Source: Sphingopyxis sp. (GTDB taxonomy: Bacteria > Pseudomonadota > Alphaproteobacteria > Sphingomonadales > Sphingomonadaceae). Taken from it: a DNA stretch of 64,000 bases. The position numbers and the translations under genes are program-made. This document shows, one piece after another, positions 42,069 to 53,359 of the stretch. The stretch lies in contig NZ_JAEULM010000044.1 of NCBI RefSeq assembly GCF_016793825.1, positions 186,001 to 250,000 on the forward strand, in the 5' to 3' direction. The notes below the pieces were generated by a model. The model did no database searches and had not been told where the DNA came from. It was given only the letters and a program-made list of their open reading frames with translations. Numbering within the stretch: the first letter of the stretch is position 1; each line of letters starts with the position of its first letter.

Positions 42069-43712
42069 TCAGACCGCCTCGCCCGCCGAGGACGTCGGCT
42101 TGTCCCATTGCCCTTCGACGGGGTCTTTCAACATGAAGGCCGAGACGAGGAACGCGACAAGGACGACGCCCCATGTGTACCAAAGCCCGGCATAGGCATT
42201 GCCGGTCTTGGCAATGATGTAGCTCGCGATCAGCGGCAGAAACCCGCCGAAATATCCGGTTCCGAGATGATAGGGAATTGACAGCGACGAATAGCGGACG
42301 TGGGGTGGGAACATTTCGGATAGTAGGGCGGCAACGGGACCGTAGGTGAAACCGGACAGCGCACTGAGACCGAGCAGCGCGGCGAGGATCACGACGATTC
42401 CAAACGCGCCCGGAACCTGCTTTTCAAAACTGTATCCCATCGCTTCGAGCGCGGGCTTCAAGACGGCGGGATCCTCGCCCGCCACCTCGCGGTCGCCAAT
42501 TGTCACCTGAACGCTATCAAAACCGCTGTCGCTGGATACCACCGCATAGGGAACGCCCAATTTGGTAAGCTCGCCCAACGTCTTCGCGCACGCCGTGACC
42601 TGCTTCTGCGCGAACGGATCATAGCTGCACTGCGACCCGCGCACCACGATGGGCGCCTTGTCCGCGGCGGCTTCCAGTCCCGGATTTCCGACGCTGCCCA
42701 TCAGCCAGAACAGCGGGAAGAGCAAGACGAGCGTCGCGGCATAGCCCCAGACGATCGGCCTTTTGCGGCCGATCCGGTCGGACAACCGACCAGCCCATAT
42801 AAAGAAACCCATGCCGAGTGCCGCCGCAATGCCGACGATGATCTCCGCCGCCGTATCGTCGACCTTCATCGGCCCCTTGAGGAATGCCAGCCCCGAAAAC
42901 ATCGCCGTGTACCAGATGACCGTCAGTCCGGCGGCAATACCGAACAGCGCGATGAAGATGCGTTTCGGATTACCCGGATAGGTGAAGCTTTCCTTCAGCG
43001 GGTTCCGGGCAATCTCACCCTCCGCCTTCATCGCCTTGAACACCGGACTTTCGGAAAGCTTGAGGCGCATCCACAGCGAGATTGCGAGCAGGATGAGCGA
43101 AAGCAGGAAGGGCACGCGCCACCCCCAACTTTCCCATAACGCATCCGGCATCACCGCCTTGCAGCCCAGCACGACAATCAGGCTGAGCACGAAGCCCCCG
43201 ACGACGCTCGCCTGGATAAAGCTCGTATAGAAGCCACGCTTTTCGGGCGGCGAATGTTCGGCGACGTAAACCGCCGCGCCACCATATTCGCCGCCGAGCG
43301 CCAGCCCCTGCAGAATGCGGAGCAACAGCACGATGATCGGTGCCGCGATGCCAATCGTCGCAGCCGAGGGAATCATGCCGACCCCTGCGGTCGCGATTCC
43401 CATCAGGGTCACCGTAACGAGGAAGGTATATTTGCGCCCAAGGCGGTCGCCGAGGAAACCGAACAGCACCGCGCCGAGCGGCCGAAACCCGAAACCGACC
43501 GCGAACCCCGCCCAGACGAGCAATATTTCCAGGGTCGCATTGTCACTGGGAAAAAACGTCTTGCCGATGATTGCCGCGAGCGTGCCGTAGATGAAGAAAT
43601 CATACCATTCGAAGATCGTCCCCGCCGACGAGGCGGCGATGACCATGCGGATATCCTTCGCGGACGGTTGATAAGTGCCGTCATGGCCCGCGACGGCGGC
43701 TGCGTCGGTCAT
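42069..43712 (-). CDS. MFS transporter, metabolite:H+ symporter (MHS) family, with extracytoplasmic insertion
   Basis: 547-residue inner-membrane symporter. IFEWYDFFIYGTLA and GFRPLGAVLFGFLGDRLGRKYTF are MHS signatures, and LQGLALGGEYGGAAVYVAEHSPPEKRGFYTSFIQ is the MFS motif of helices 4-5. It is longer than typical (around 430-450) because of a roughly 95-residue hydrophilic segment between the ninth and tenth helices (about 341-435), with two Cys (about 362 and 375) that could form a disulfide on the periplasmic side. ATG 43712 follows GGGAGAG. The substrate is likely a carboxylate, but this is unproven. Confidence 0.88.
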   Translation of the reverse strand: MTDAAAVAGHDGTYQPSAKDIRMVIAASSAGTIFEWYDFFIYGTLAAIIGKTFFPSDNATLEILLVWAGFAVGFGFRPLGAVLFGFLGDRLGRKYTFLVTVTLMGIATAGVGMIPSAATIGIAAPIIVLLLRILQGLALGGEYGGAAVYVAEHSPPEKRGFYTSFIQASVVGGFVLSLIVVLGCKAVMPDALWESWGWRVPFLLSLILLAISLWMRLKLSESPVFKAMKAEGEIARNPLKESFTYPGNPKRIFIALFGIAAGLTVIWYTAMFSGLAFLKGPMKVDDTAAEIIVGIAAALGMGFFIWAGRLSDRIGRKRPIVWGYAATLVLLFPLFWLMGSVGNPGLEAAADKAPIVVRGSQCSYDPFAQKQVTACAKTLGELTKLGVPYAVVSSDSGFDSVQVTIGDREVAGEDPAVLKPALEAMGYSFEKQVPGAFGIVVILAALLGLSALSGFTYGPVAALLSEMFPPHVRYSSLSIPYHLGTGYFGGFLPLIASYIIAKTGNAYAGLWYTWGVVLVAFLVSAFMLKDPVEGQWDKPTSSAGEAV

Positions 43713-43860
43713 AGTCTCTCCCTTGGCCTGCCCGGCCTCCCCTTTTTCATCCACGCGGAGCCAGCCTCGAACCGTGAACAGATTGGAGCCGGTGTAGCTT
43801 TCCCATGTCGTCGCGCAAGCCTTCTTGGCGTGGCGCCATTCCGGTGGCAGACTGTCCGCC

Positions 43861-44625
43861 ATGCAGTTCATCGACCTTTCGATCCCGATCACCAATGACG
43901 TCGTGTCCGACCCGCCGGTGATGCGCCCGCAGATCACCTATATGACCCACGAAAATACGTGGGAACAGATCGCGATGTTCTTTCCCGGGCTGACCCGCGA
44001 CGATCTTCCCGACGGCGAAGGTTGGGCCGTCGAAAGCCTGACGCTGTCCACGCACAACGGCACGCATATGGACGCGCCGTGGCACTTTCATTCGACGACC
44101 AACGAAGGCGCCACCGCCGCGCCGAGCATCGACGAAGCGCCACTCGATCTCTTCTTCCGCCCCGGCGTGAAGCTCGATTTTTCGGATCGACCCGCGGGCC
44201 ATGTCGTGATCGGCGCCGAGGTCGAGGCCGAGCTGGCGCGGATCGGGCACGAGCTTCGGCCGCTCGACATCGTCCTCGTCCAGTCGGGTGCAATCTATGG
44301 CACCGAGAATTTCACCGATCAGGGTTGCGGCATGGGCGCCGAGGCGACGCTCTATCTGACCGAGCGGGGCGTGAAGGTCGTCGGCACCGACGCCTGGAGC
44401 TGGGACGCGCCGTTCAGCCACACCGCAAGGCGCTGGGCCGAAACGCGCGATCCGTCGATCATTTGGGAAGGCCATAAGGCGGGGCGCATCAAACCTTATT
44501 ACCAGATCGAGAAACTGACCAATCTCGCCGCCCTGCCCGCGACCGGCTGGACGCTCAGTTGCTTTCCTGTGAAAATCGAACGCGCCAGCGCGGGATGGAT
44601 CCGCGCGGTGGCGCTGATCGATTAG
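43861..44625 (+). CDS. Cyclase family protein (metal-dependent, kynurenine formamidase-like)
   Basis: 254-residue hydrolase of the cyclase/KynB fold. The metal-binding signature HNGTHMDAPWHF is near residues 64-75, and IDLSIPITNDVVSDPP opens the protein. VGTDAWSWDAPF and the following basic segment form the rest of the active site. It hydrolyses an amide, ester or similar group; members include kynurenine formamidase, isatin hydrolase and cyclic ester hydrolases. No kynurenine pathway gene is present, so the substrate is open. Divergent from the MHS transporter with a 148-bp gap, suggesting they might share a pathway. The ATG at 43861 has a weak ribosome site. Confidence 0.85.
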   Translation: MQFIDLSIPITNDVVSDPPVMRPQITYMTHENTWEQIAMFFPGLTRDDLPDGEGWAVESLTLSTHNGTHMDAPWHFHSTTNEGATAAPSIDEAPLDLFFRPGVKLDFSDRPAGHVVIGAEVEAELARIGHELRPLDIVLVQSGAIYGTENFTDQGCGMGAEATLYLTERGVKVVGTDAWSWDAPFSHTARRWAETRDPSIIWEGHKAGRIKPYYQIEKLTNLAALPATGWTLSCFPVKIERASAGWIRAVALID

Positions 44626-45029
44626 AGATTCAGCGTCGCAAGCATCCACAGCGTCCACAGGCTGAGCGCGAGGAGCGTGCCAAAGGTCGCGACGACCCCG
44701 ATCTGTCGTCCCAGTGGCGCTTTACCCGGCTCCGACGGCGTGTAGAGCCCCACGATGTGTCCAACACGGCCGACCAGGAAAATCGCACCGATCGCCATCA
44801 ACGCCATGTGATTGGCGCGCACGGTTTCCAGCAGCCCGAGCAGGATGATGACGATCGGAGCATATTCGGCAAGATTGCCGTGCGCGCGGCTGGCGCTGAT
44901 CAGCTTGGCGTCGCCATGGTCGCCGAATGCCGCTTTCAGCCGCAGGCGCTGACGCACGGTATCGATCGCGGTGGCGAGCAGCAGCAGTGCGCAGACGGCT
45001 GCGACGAAGGCAGTTACCGGTAAAGTCAT
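44622..45029 (-). CDS. MAPEG family membrane protein
   Basis: 135-residue four-helix membrane protein with the bacterial MAPEG pattern (RQRLRLKAAFGDHG, then ISASRAHGNLAEYAPIVIILLGLLE and FLVGRVGHIVGLY). Eukaryotic relatives are glutathione transferases or leukotriene enzymes, but the bacterial role is uncertain, perhaps glutathione conjugation of lipids. GAGGAGAGGG lies close upstream of the ATG. Its stop overlaps that of the convergent cyclase gene by 4 bp (TTAG). Confidence 0.87.
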   Translation of the reverse strand: MTLPVTAFVAAVCALLLLATAIDTVRQRLRLKAAFGDHGDAKLISASRAHGNLAEYAPIVIILLGLLETVRANHMALMAIGAIFLVGRVGHIVGLYTPSEPGKAPLGRQIGVVATFGTLLALSLWTLWMLATLNL

Positions 45030-45084
45030 GATCCCTCTCCTCTTCCCGCACGCAGCCTAACCGGCAACATGCGCGGGCGAAAGG

Positions 45085-45456
45085 TCAGAAGAGGCGCGAG
45101 CCGTTCGGGACCGCGCGATCGGGCGCGAAGAGGATCACCGCCCCCTCCTCATCGGCAAACCCCAGCGTCAGCACCTCCGACAGGAACTTGCCGATCTGGC
45201 GCGGCGGGAAGTTGACGACCGCCGCGACCTGACGCCCCGGCAATTCCTCGATCGCATAGCGGTCGACGATCTGCGCACTGCTCTTTTTTACACCGATCGC
45301 GGGGCCGAAGTCGATCTTCAGCTTGAACGCGGGCTTGCGCGCCTCGGGAAAAGGCTCGGCCTCGACGATCGTGCCGACGCGGATATCCACGCGGAGGAAA
45401 TCGTCGAACGTGATGGCCTCTGCCGCCGGTGCATCCTGATCGTGATTGACGTGCAA
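45085..45456 (-). CDS. csaA: tRNA-binding protein, CsaA-like
   Basis: About 123 residues of the CsaA/Trbp111 OB-fold: ITFDDFLRVDIRVGTIVEAEPFPEARKPAFKLKIDFG, then SSAQIVDRY and VAAVVNFPPRQIG, which is a CsaA signature. It binds tRNA-like RNA and may have chaperone activity. The start is TTG at 45456 because GGAG lies seven bases upstream; another TTG at 45474 is in frame but overlaps pccA. It is last but one in the propionyl-CoA cluster and begins 5 bp after pccA, so it is co-transcribed, though no functional link is evident. Confidence 0.87.
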   Translation of the reverse strand: MHVNHDQDAPAAEAITFDDFLRVDIRVGTIVEAEPFPEARKPAFKLKIDFGPAIGVKKSSAQIVDRYAIEELPGRQVAAVVNFPPRQIGKFLSEVLTLGFADEEGAVILFAPDRAVPNGSRLF

Positions 45457-45460
45457 GATG

Positions 45461-47482
45461 TCACTCCATTTCAAGGATCACCGCATCCACCGCCAGGCTG
45501 TCGCCCTGCGCGGCGTTGACGCTTTTCACGACACCCGTCTTTTCGGCGCGCAGAATATTTTCCATCTTCATCGCCTCGACCGTCGCGAGCGGCTGACCAG
45601 CCTCGACCTTGTCACCTGCGCCAACATGCAGCGCGACTAGAAGCCCCGGCATCGGGCAGATGAGGAATTTCGACAGGTCCGGCGGCACCTTCTCGATCAT
45701 ATGCGCAGCGAGCGGTGCGACGTGCCACGGCAGCACGCGCACCTCTTGGATGGCCCCGCGCGTCGTCAGGCGCCAGCCGGTGCGCGTCCTGGCGACCTTC
45801 ACCGCCAGTTCGCTGCCGTCGATCTCCGCAACCACCAGCCGGTCGCCCGGCGTATATTCAAGCGCGATGTCGACCTTCTCGCCGTCGACCTTGATATGCT
45901 TGGGACCGAGCTTCACCTTGTGGCTCGCGCCGCCGATCGTCACCTGCCATTTCGCAGGCGGGTCGAGCCGGTCGCCGAGCTGGCCGTCGGTGCGCCGCGC
46001 GCGGTCGGCCTCGGCGCTCGCCATGAAACCCGCGATCGCGGCGAGCGCGCGCGTCACCGCGTCGTCGGTCGGCGCGCCGTGGAAGCCTTCGGGATATTCC
46101 TCGGCGATGAAGCCCGTCGTCAGCTCGCCCGAGCGGAAGCGCGGGTGCTGCATGATCGCCGAGACGAAATCGATATTGTGACCGAGCCCTTCGAGTTCGA
46201 AGCGGTCGAGCGCCGCGACCTGCAGGTCGGCCGCCTCGTCGCGCGTCTTGCCCCAGGTGATCAGCTTGGCGATCATCGGGTCGTAGAAGATCGACACCTC
46301 GCCGCCGTCATAGACGCCGTCGTCGACGCGCACGCCGTCGACCCCGCGGCGGCCGTTCTCGGCGCCGTCGTCGGTCCAGCCCGGCACCGGCGGCTTGTAG
46401 CGCACGAGCCGCCCGGTCGACGGCAGGAAGCCACGATAAGGATCTTCGGCATAGACGCGATTCTCGATCGCCCAGCCGTCGATCTTCACATCCTCCTGCG
46501 TCAGTTCGAGCTTTTCGCCCGCGGCGACGCGGATCATCTGTTCGACCAGGTCGATGCCGGTGATCGCTTCGGTGACGGGATGTTCGACCTGCAGCCGGGT
46601 GTTCATTTCGAGGAAGTAGAAGCTCTCCCCCGTCGGGTCGGCGCCCGAGACGATCAGTTCGACCGTGCCCGCGCTGTAATAGCCGACCGCCTTCGACAGC
46701 GCGACGCACTGCTCGCCCATTGCCTTGCGCATCTTCTCGGTGACGAAGGGCGACGGCGCTTCCTCGACGACCTTCTGGTGGCGGCGCTGGATCGAGCATT
46801 CGCGCTCGTTCAGATAGAGGATGTTGCCGTGCTGGTCGCCGAGGATCTGAATCTCGATATGGCGCGGGTTGAGGATGAACTTCTCGATGAAGACGCGGTC
46901 GTCGCCGAAGCTGTTCAGCCCCTCGCGCTTGACGCTCTCGAATCCTTCGCGGACGTCCTTCTCGTCATAGGCGAGGCGCATCCCCTTGCCGCCGCCGCCG
47001 GCGCTGGCCTTCATCATCACCGGATAGCCGATCTCGTTCGAAATCTCGACGGCATGCTCGGTGTCGCGAATTTCACCGACAAAGCCGGGAACGACATTGA
47101 CGCCCGCTTCCTTCGCGAGCTTCTTCGACTCGATCTTGTCGCCCATCGCAGCGATCGCGTTCACCGGCGGGCCGATGAAGGCGATGTTTTCCTTAGCGAG
47201 CGCCTCGGCAAAGCTGGTGCGCTCGGACAGGAAGCCATAGCCCGGATGCACCGCCTCGGCGCCGGTCGCCTTGCACGCCGCGATGATCTTGTCGGCGATC
47301 AGATAGGATTCGGATGCGGGCGACGGCCCGATATGCTCCGCCTCGTCGGCCATTCGCACGAAAGGCGCGCGCGCGTCGGCGTCCGAATAGACGGCGACGG
47401 TCGCGATGCCCATGCGGCGTGCGGTCTTGATGACGCGGCAGGCGATTTCGCCGCGATTGGCGATCAGGATTTTCTTGAACAC
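45461..47482 (-). CDS. pccA: Propionyl-CoA carboxylase alpha subunit (biotin carboxylase and carrier)
   Basis: 673 residues: a biotin carboxylase domain (FKKILIANRGEIACRVI at the start, VMMKASAGGGGKGMRLAY ATP grasp, FLEMNTRLQVEHPVTE), a middle BT-like linker domain and a C-terminal biotinyl domain with EAMKMEN, the modified Lys near residue 639. It forms the carboxylase with PccB, converting propionyl-CoA to methylmalonyl-CoA. The start is GTG at 47482 after GGGGAG. A 122-bp gap with an inverted repeat separates it from bioB. The mutase, epimerase and pccB lie a few kilobases upstream on the same strand. Confidence 0.96.
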   Translation of the reverse strand: MFKKILIANRGEIACRVIKTARRMGIATVAVYSDADARAPFVRMADEAEHIGPSPASESYLIADKIIAACKATGAEAVHPGYGFLSERTSFAEALAKENIAFIGPPVNAIAAMGDKIESKKLAKEAGVNVVPGFVGEIRDTEHAVEISNEIGYPVMMKASAGGGGKGMRLAYDEKDVREGFESVKREGLNSFGDDRVFIEKFILNPRHIEIQILGDQHGNILYLNERECSIQRRHQKVVEEAPSPFVTEKMRKAMGEQCVALSKAVGYYSAGTVELIVSGADPTGESFYFLEMNTRLQVEHPVTEAITGIDLVEQMIRVAAGEKLELTQEDVKIDGWAIENRVYAEDPYRGFLPSTGRLVRYKPPVPGWTDDGAENGRRGVDGVRVDDGVYDGGEVSIFYDPMIAKLITWGKTRDEAADLQVAALDRFELEGLGHNIDFVSAIMQHPRFRSGELTTGFIAEEYPEGFHGAPTDDAVTRALAAIAGFMASAEADRARRTDGQLGDRLDPPAKWQVTIGGASHKVKLGPKHIKVDGEKVDIALEYTPGDRLVVAEIDGSELAVKVARTRTGWRLTTRGAIQEVRVLPWHVAPLAAHMIEKVPPDLSKFLICPMPGLLVALHVGAGDKVEAGQPLATVEAMKMENILRAEKTGVVKSVNAAQGDSLAVDAVILEME

Positions 47483-47490
47483 TCTTTACT

Positions 47491-47600
47491 CCCCTCCCGC
47501 TTGCGGGAGGGGCCGGGGGAGGGCCTGTCCCGTTTGCGAAATTCGATATGGCTTCAGAGGGAACAGGCCCTCCCCTAACCCCTCCCGCACGCGGGAGGGG
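47491..47600. repeat. Intergenic nested inverted repeat (CCCCTCCCGC family), copy 1
   Basis: Left half: CCCCTCCCGC-TTGC-GGGAGGGG type palindrome (47491-47512), then GGGGGAGGGCCTGT. Right half (47563-47600) is its near-complement: ACAGGCCCTCCCC, then a CCCCTCCCGC-AC-GCGGGAGGGG palindrome. The unit therefore folds as a large hairpin with smaller hairpins at the ends. A second copy is at 56412-56506. It fills the pccA-bioB gap. A dispersed sphingomonad repeat is likely. Confidence 0.9.
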
Positions 47601-47604
47601 AACT

Positions 47605-48603
47605 CTATTCCGCCGCCTCCATCCGCATCGGCTCTTCGCTCACCATCGGGACAATCCCCAGCTTCGCGAACAGGGCCGCATCGGCATTGTCGCCGCGGTT
47701 GCCCGTGGTCAGCAGCTTGTCGCCGGTGAAGATGCTGTTCGCGCCCGCCATGAAGCAGAGTGCCTGCGTCGCCTCCGACATGCTCTCGCGCCCTGCCGAC
47801 AGGCGGACCATCGACTTCGGCATGGTGATGCGCGCGACCGCGATGGTGCGGACGAATTCGATATCGTCGATCTTCGCGAGCGGCGTGTCGGCGAGCATGT
47901 CGCCGAGCACCGTCCCCTTCACCGGCACCAGCGCATTGATCGGCACGCTTCCCGGATGTTCGGGAAGCGTCGCGAGCGCGTGGATGAAACCGACGCGATC
48001 CTGCCGCGTCTCGCCGAGCCCGACGATGCCGCCCGAGCAGACGTTGATCCCGGCATTGCGGACTTCCTCGAGCGTGTCGAGGCGGTCCTGAAACGTCCGC
48101 GTCGAGATGATATTCTCGTAATTCTCCGGGCTCGTGTCGATATTGTGGTTGTAATAATCGAGCCCCGCGACGGCGAGCGTCTGTGCCTGTTCCTTGGTGA
48201 GCATCCCCAGCGTCATGCAGGTTTCCATGCCCATCTGGCGCACGCCCTCGACCATCTCGACGATCGCCGGCATGTCGCGGTCCTTGGGATTGCGCCAGGC
48301 GGCGCCCATGCAGAAACGCTTCGAGCCCGAATCCTTGGCCTCAGCCGCTGCCTGCAGCACCGCGCGCACATCCATCAACTTGGTCGCCTTGAGGCCGCTG
48401 TCGGCGCTCTTCGACTGCGAGCAATAGCCGCAATCCTCGACGCAGCCGCCGGTCTTGATGCTGAGCAAGGTACAAAGCTGCACCTCGCCGCGCGCGTGGT
48501 TGCGACGATGGACGCCCTGCGCCTCCCACATCAATTCGTCGAACGGAAGGTCGAACAGCTCCGCGATCTCCTCGCGCGACCAGTCGTTGCGGGTCTCGAT
48601 CAT
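47605..48603 (-). CDS. bioB: Biotin synthase
   Basis: Radical-SAM enzyme inserting sulfur into dethiobiotin. 332 residues with [13 protein letters not shown] (CX3CX2C iron-sulfur site), the second cluster region [11 protein letters not shown] and [11 protein letters not shown], and [17 protein letters not shown] near the end. The ATG overlaps the metY stop as ATGA. Its placement between metY and pccA, whose product is a biotin enzyme, makes local supply of cofactor for propionyl-CoA carboxylase a plausible reason; other bio genes are absent from the window. Confidence 0.96.
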   Translation of the reverse strand: MIETRNDWSREEIAELFDLPFDELMWEAQGVHRRNHARGEVQLCTLLSIKTGGCVEDCGYCSQSKSADSGLKATKLMDVRAVLQAAAEAKDSGSKRFCMGAAWRNPKDRDMPAIVEMVEGVRQMGMETCMTLGMLTKEQAQTLAVAGLDYYNHNIDTSPENYENIISTRTFQDRLDTLEEVRNAGINVCSGGIVGLGETRQDRVGFIHALATLPEHPGSVPINALVPVKGTVLGDMLADTPLAKIDDIEFVRTIAVARITMPKSMVRLSAGRESMSEATQALCFMAGANSIFTGDKLLTTGNRGDNADAALFAKLGIVPMVSEEPMRMEAAE

Positions 48604-49877
48604 GCGATGCTCTCCAATGCCTGCGCCAGGTCGGCGATGATGTCGTCGATATGTTCGATGCCGACCGACACGCGGACCACGTCGGGGCCCGCGCCGGTTT
48701 CGATCAGGTCGGCTTCCGACAATTGACTGTGGGTCGTCGAGGCCGGGTGGATGATCAGCGAGCGCGTATCGCCGAGGTTGGCAAGATGACTGAACAGCTT
48801 GACCGACGACACCAGCCTGACGCCCGCGTCGTATCCGCCCTTGAGGCCGAACGTGAATACCGACCCGCCGCGCCCGCCAAGATATTTGTGCGCCAACTCA
48901 TGATAAGGGCTGTCGCGGAGACCCGCATAAGAGACCCAGCTCACCGCCGGATGCCCTTGCAGCCACTTGGCGAGCTGAATCGCGTTGCTGCAATGCCGGT
49001 CCATCCGCAGCGCCAGCGTTTCCATGCCGGTCAGCGCAAGGAAGGCGTTCATCGGCGCGAGCGCAGGCCCCAGATCGCGCAGGCCCAGCGTCCGCGCGGC
49101 GAGGATGAAGGCAAGGTTGCCGAACGCCTCGCTAAAGACCAGCCCGTGATAGGAGGCGTTGGGTTCGCTGAGCGTCGGATATTTGCCACCCTTTGCCCAG
49201 TCGAACGATCCCGCGTCGACGATCACCCCGCCGATCGCATTGCCGTGGCCGTTGAGGAACTTGGTCGTCGAATGGACGACGATATCGGCGCCATGTTCGA
49301 TCGGGCGGCACAGCATCGGGGTCGCCATCGTGTTGTCGACGATCAGCGGGACGCCCGCATCGTGCGCGACCTTTGCGATCGCCTCGATATCCTGCACGAC
49401 GCCGCCGGGGTTCGCGAGGCTTTCGATGAACACCGCGCGCGTATGTTCATTGATCGCCGCCGCGACGTTGGCCGGATCGTCGGCATCGACGAAGCGGGTC
49501 GTCCAGCCCATCTTGCGAAAGCTCTGCCCAAGCTGGTTCTGCGACCCGCCGTAGAGCTTGCGCGCCGCGACAATCTCGCACCCCGGCTCCATCAGCGTGT
49601 GGAACGCCAGAAATTGCGCGGCATGGCCCGACGCCACCGCCAGCGCGGCCTGCCCACCCTCCAGCGCCGCGATCTTTCCTTCGAGCGCGCCGTTGGTGGG
49701 GTTCATGATCCGGGTATAGATATTCCCGAATTCCTGCAGGTTGAACAGGCGCGAGGCATGTTCGACGCTGTCGAAGACATAGGACGAGGTCTGATAGATC
49801 GGCGTGATGCGTGCCTTCGTCGTCGGATCGGGCTCGGTGCCGGCGTGAACGGTCAGCGTTTCGGGTTTCTGCGTCAT
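48600..49877 (-). CDS. metY: O-acetylhomoserine sulfhydrylase (MetY type), Cys/Met metabolism PLP enzyme
   Basis: 425-residue Cys/Met metabolism PLP enzyme. [28 protein letters not shown] and [37 protein letters not shown] are OAH sulfhydrylase signatures, and the PLP Lys is in [12 protein letters not shown]. It makes homocysteine from O-acetylhomoserine and sulfide. A methionine gamma-lyase side role, giving 2-oxobutyrate that becomes propionyl-CoA, would explain its operon position but is only an inference. ATG 49877; it overlaps its neighbours on both sides by 4 bp. Confidence 0.93.
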   Translation of the reverse strand: MTQKPETLTVHAGTEPDPTTKARITPIYQTSSYVFDSVEHASRLFNLQEFGNIYTRIMNPTNGALEGKIAALEGGQAALAVASGHAAQFLAFHTLMEPGCEIVAARKLYGGSQNQLGQSFRKMGWTTRFVDADDPANVAAAINEHTRAVFIESLANPGGVVQDIEAIAKVAHDAGVPLIVDNTMATPMLCRPIEHGADIVVHSTTKFLNGHGNAIGGVIVDAGSFDWAKGGKYPTLSEPNASYHGLVFSEAFGNLAFILAARTLGLRDLGPALAPMNAFLALTGMETLALRMDRHCSNAIQLAKWLQGHPAVSWVSYAGLRDSPYHELAHKYLGGRGGSVFTFGLKGGYDAGVRLVSSVKLFSHLANLGDTRSLIIHPASTTHSQLSEADLIETGAGPDVVRVSVGIEHIDDIIADLAQALESIA

Positions 49878-50238
49878 TGGCCAAGTCCCTCCAGATACAG
49901 CGCCAGGAACATCCCGACCCCCAGCGACAGCGCCGCGGGCGCCACGATGCGATAAAAATTCGGATTGAACCATTTGCCGGGCACTTTGCCGGTGCTCTGC
50001 TGGCGCACGATGGCGCCCGTTCCCGAAAAGGCGAATATGGCCGCAAGCGCAACGAGCCCCACGACCGCATACATCTTCGCCGCCGCCGGCGCCGCGCCTT
50101 CGCGCTGCGATATCGCGAGCACGCCGCCCAGTGTCAGGATCGACAAGGAGGTCAGATGCTTGAAATAATCATAGAGATAGGCGGCGCCATCGTGAATGGC
50201 AGGCACGACCGCAACCTTGGCTTCGTCGATATCATCGC

Positions 50239-50242
<4 letters not shown>
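49874..50242 (-). CDS. Hypothetical membrane protein between mutase and metY genes
   Basis: 122 residues with an acidic start and about three hydrophobic helices ([39 protein letters not shown] and [19 protein letters not shown]). Not recognised. It overlaps the mutase stop by 4 bp and the metY start by 4 bp, so it is clearly in the same translational chain. A membrane partner for this pathway is unexpected; it could be incidental. Confidence 0.72.
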
Positions 50243-52386
<2,144 letters not shown>

Positions 52387-52408
52387 TTGCAGTCTCGTTC
52401 TCTCTTTC

Positions 52409-52484
52409 CGTCATGCCGGACCTGATCCGGCATCCCGCTTTGCGACGTCGATTAGCGGGCCCCCGGATCAAGTCCGGGATGACG
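52409..52484. repeat. Intergenic inverted repeat (CGTCAT-CCGGAC-TGATCCGG family)
   Basis: Imperfect inverted repeat of about 30-bp arms: CGTCATGCCGGACCTGATCC from 52409 matches the complement of the segment ending at 52484 (GGATCAAGTCCGGGATGACG) with few mismatches. Each arm also has an internal CCGGA-TCCGG dyad. It sits between the mutase and epimerase genes. A common dispersed element in sphingomonads and relatives, here once. Confidence 0.8.
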
Positions 52485-52496
52485 ATGCGATGAAGG

Positions 52497-52937
52497 TCAG
52501 TGGTCGCCCTTCGGCGTCTCCATAATCTCGGTCAGTATTCCGCCCATGTCGCGCGGATGGACGAAGAAAATCAGCGTCCCATGCGCCCCGATCCGGGGTT
52601 CGCCCAGGACGCGCTTCCCCATGCTCTCGAACTCCGCCTTGGCGGCGTGGATATCGGGAACTTCGTAGCACATATGGTGCTGCCCGCCCGCCGGGTTCTT
52701 CTCGAGGAAGCCCGCGATCGAGGTGTTGCCCGGCAGCGGCTCGACCAGTTCGATCTGTGTGCCGTTCAGCGCGCCGTCGGCGCCCGGCGTATCGACAAAG
52801 CACACCTTCACCCCCTGCTCGGGCAGGTCGAACGGCTCATGGATCTTCGTCGCACCCATGACGTCGCGGTAAAAGACGATGCTGTCGGCAATCGACGGCG
52901 TCGCGACGCCGATATGGTTGAGGCGGCCTAGTGCCAT
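52497..52937 (-). CDS. mce: Methylmalonyl-CoA epimerase
   Basis: 146 residues of the VOC fold: MALGRLNHIGVATPSI start with the metal His, VDTPGADGALNGTQIELVEPL and QHHMCYEVPDIHAAKAEF with further ligands, and GTLIFFVHPRDMGGILTEIME with the terminal Glu. It interconverts (S)- and (R)-methylmalonyl-CoA between the carboxylase and mutase. ATG 52937 is chosen because the protein then starts like its family; a longer in-frame form at 53045 would add an unlikely leader. Confidence 0.95.
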   Translation of the reverse strand: MALGRLNHIGVATPSIADSIVFYRDVMGATKIHEPFDLPEQGVKVCFVDTPGADGALNGTQIELVEPLPGNTSIAGFLEKNPAGGQHHMCYEVPDIHAAKAEFESMGKRVLGEPRIGAHGTLIFFVHPRDMGGILTEIMETPKGDH

Positions 52938-52990
52938 TAGCTTGATACTCCAAATCAGATGAGCGTGATTATCGAAAAGCAATCCAACCC

Positions 52991-53359
52991 CTAATACACC
53001 ACCGGAGGATCTCCATTCTGGACCCACCTGCCTTCCCGACCGCAAAACCTAGCCACCACGTTTGGGAGCGTCCCGCGCTGAAACTCGGAGCGAAATATAA
53101 GCGTTCGACAATTCGCAAGATCGCTCGTTTCCTCCGTGAAGCCGGCAACCTCGAATTGCCCTATCATCGCGCCATCGGAAGCACTCGAGTCTGAAAGCAA
53201 TCGATTAAGTCGATAAAATTTTTCATGCTGCGGAAATTCTGAATAAATAATCCGAGCAACATCATTGAGCGGAACCAAGCTGTTCGCTGCTTCCCAGCAG
53301 CCTGACAATAGGAACAGCATGAGAAATACAGAAATGATTTTAAAGCGGAATATTGTCAT
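52991..53359 (-). CDS. Hypothetical lipoprotein, AT-rich
   Basis: 122-residue protein with a lipoprotein signal: hydrophobic segment [14 protein letters not shown] with the lipobox Cys at residue 21. The rest ([23 protein letters not shown] and a Cys near the end) is not recognised. The gene is visibly lower in GC than its neighbours and uses A/T-rich codons such as AAA, ATA and TTT, unlike the flanking pccB and mce. Its first 20 bp overlap the pccB end (start within the pccB C-terminal codons KKHDNIPL). Probable recent acquisition or fast-evolving gene. Confidence 0.65.
   Translation of the reverse strand: MTIFRFKIISVFLMLFLLSGCWEAANSLVPLNDVARIIYSEFPQHEKFYRLNRLLSDSSASDGAMIGQFEVAGFTEETSDLANCRTLIFRSEFQRGTLPNVVARFCGREGRWVQNGDPPVVY

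Noticed and set aside
52387..52496. Possible cobalamin riboswitch ahead of the B12-dependent mutase
   Set aside because: The gap is 110 bp, mostly filled by a dispersed inverted repeat, and no B12-box-like sequence is visible.
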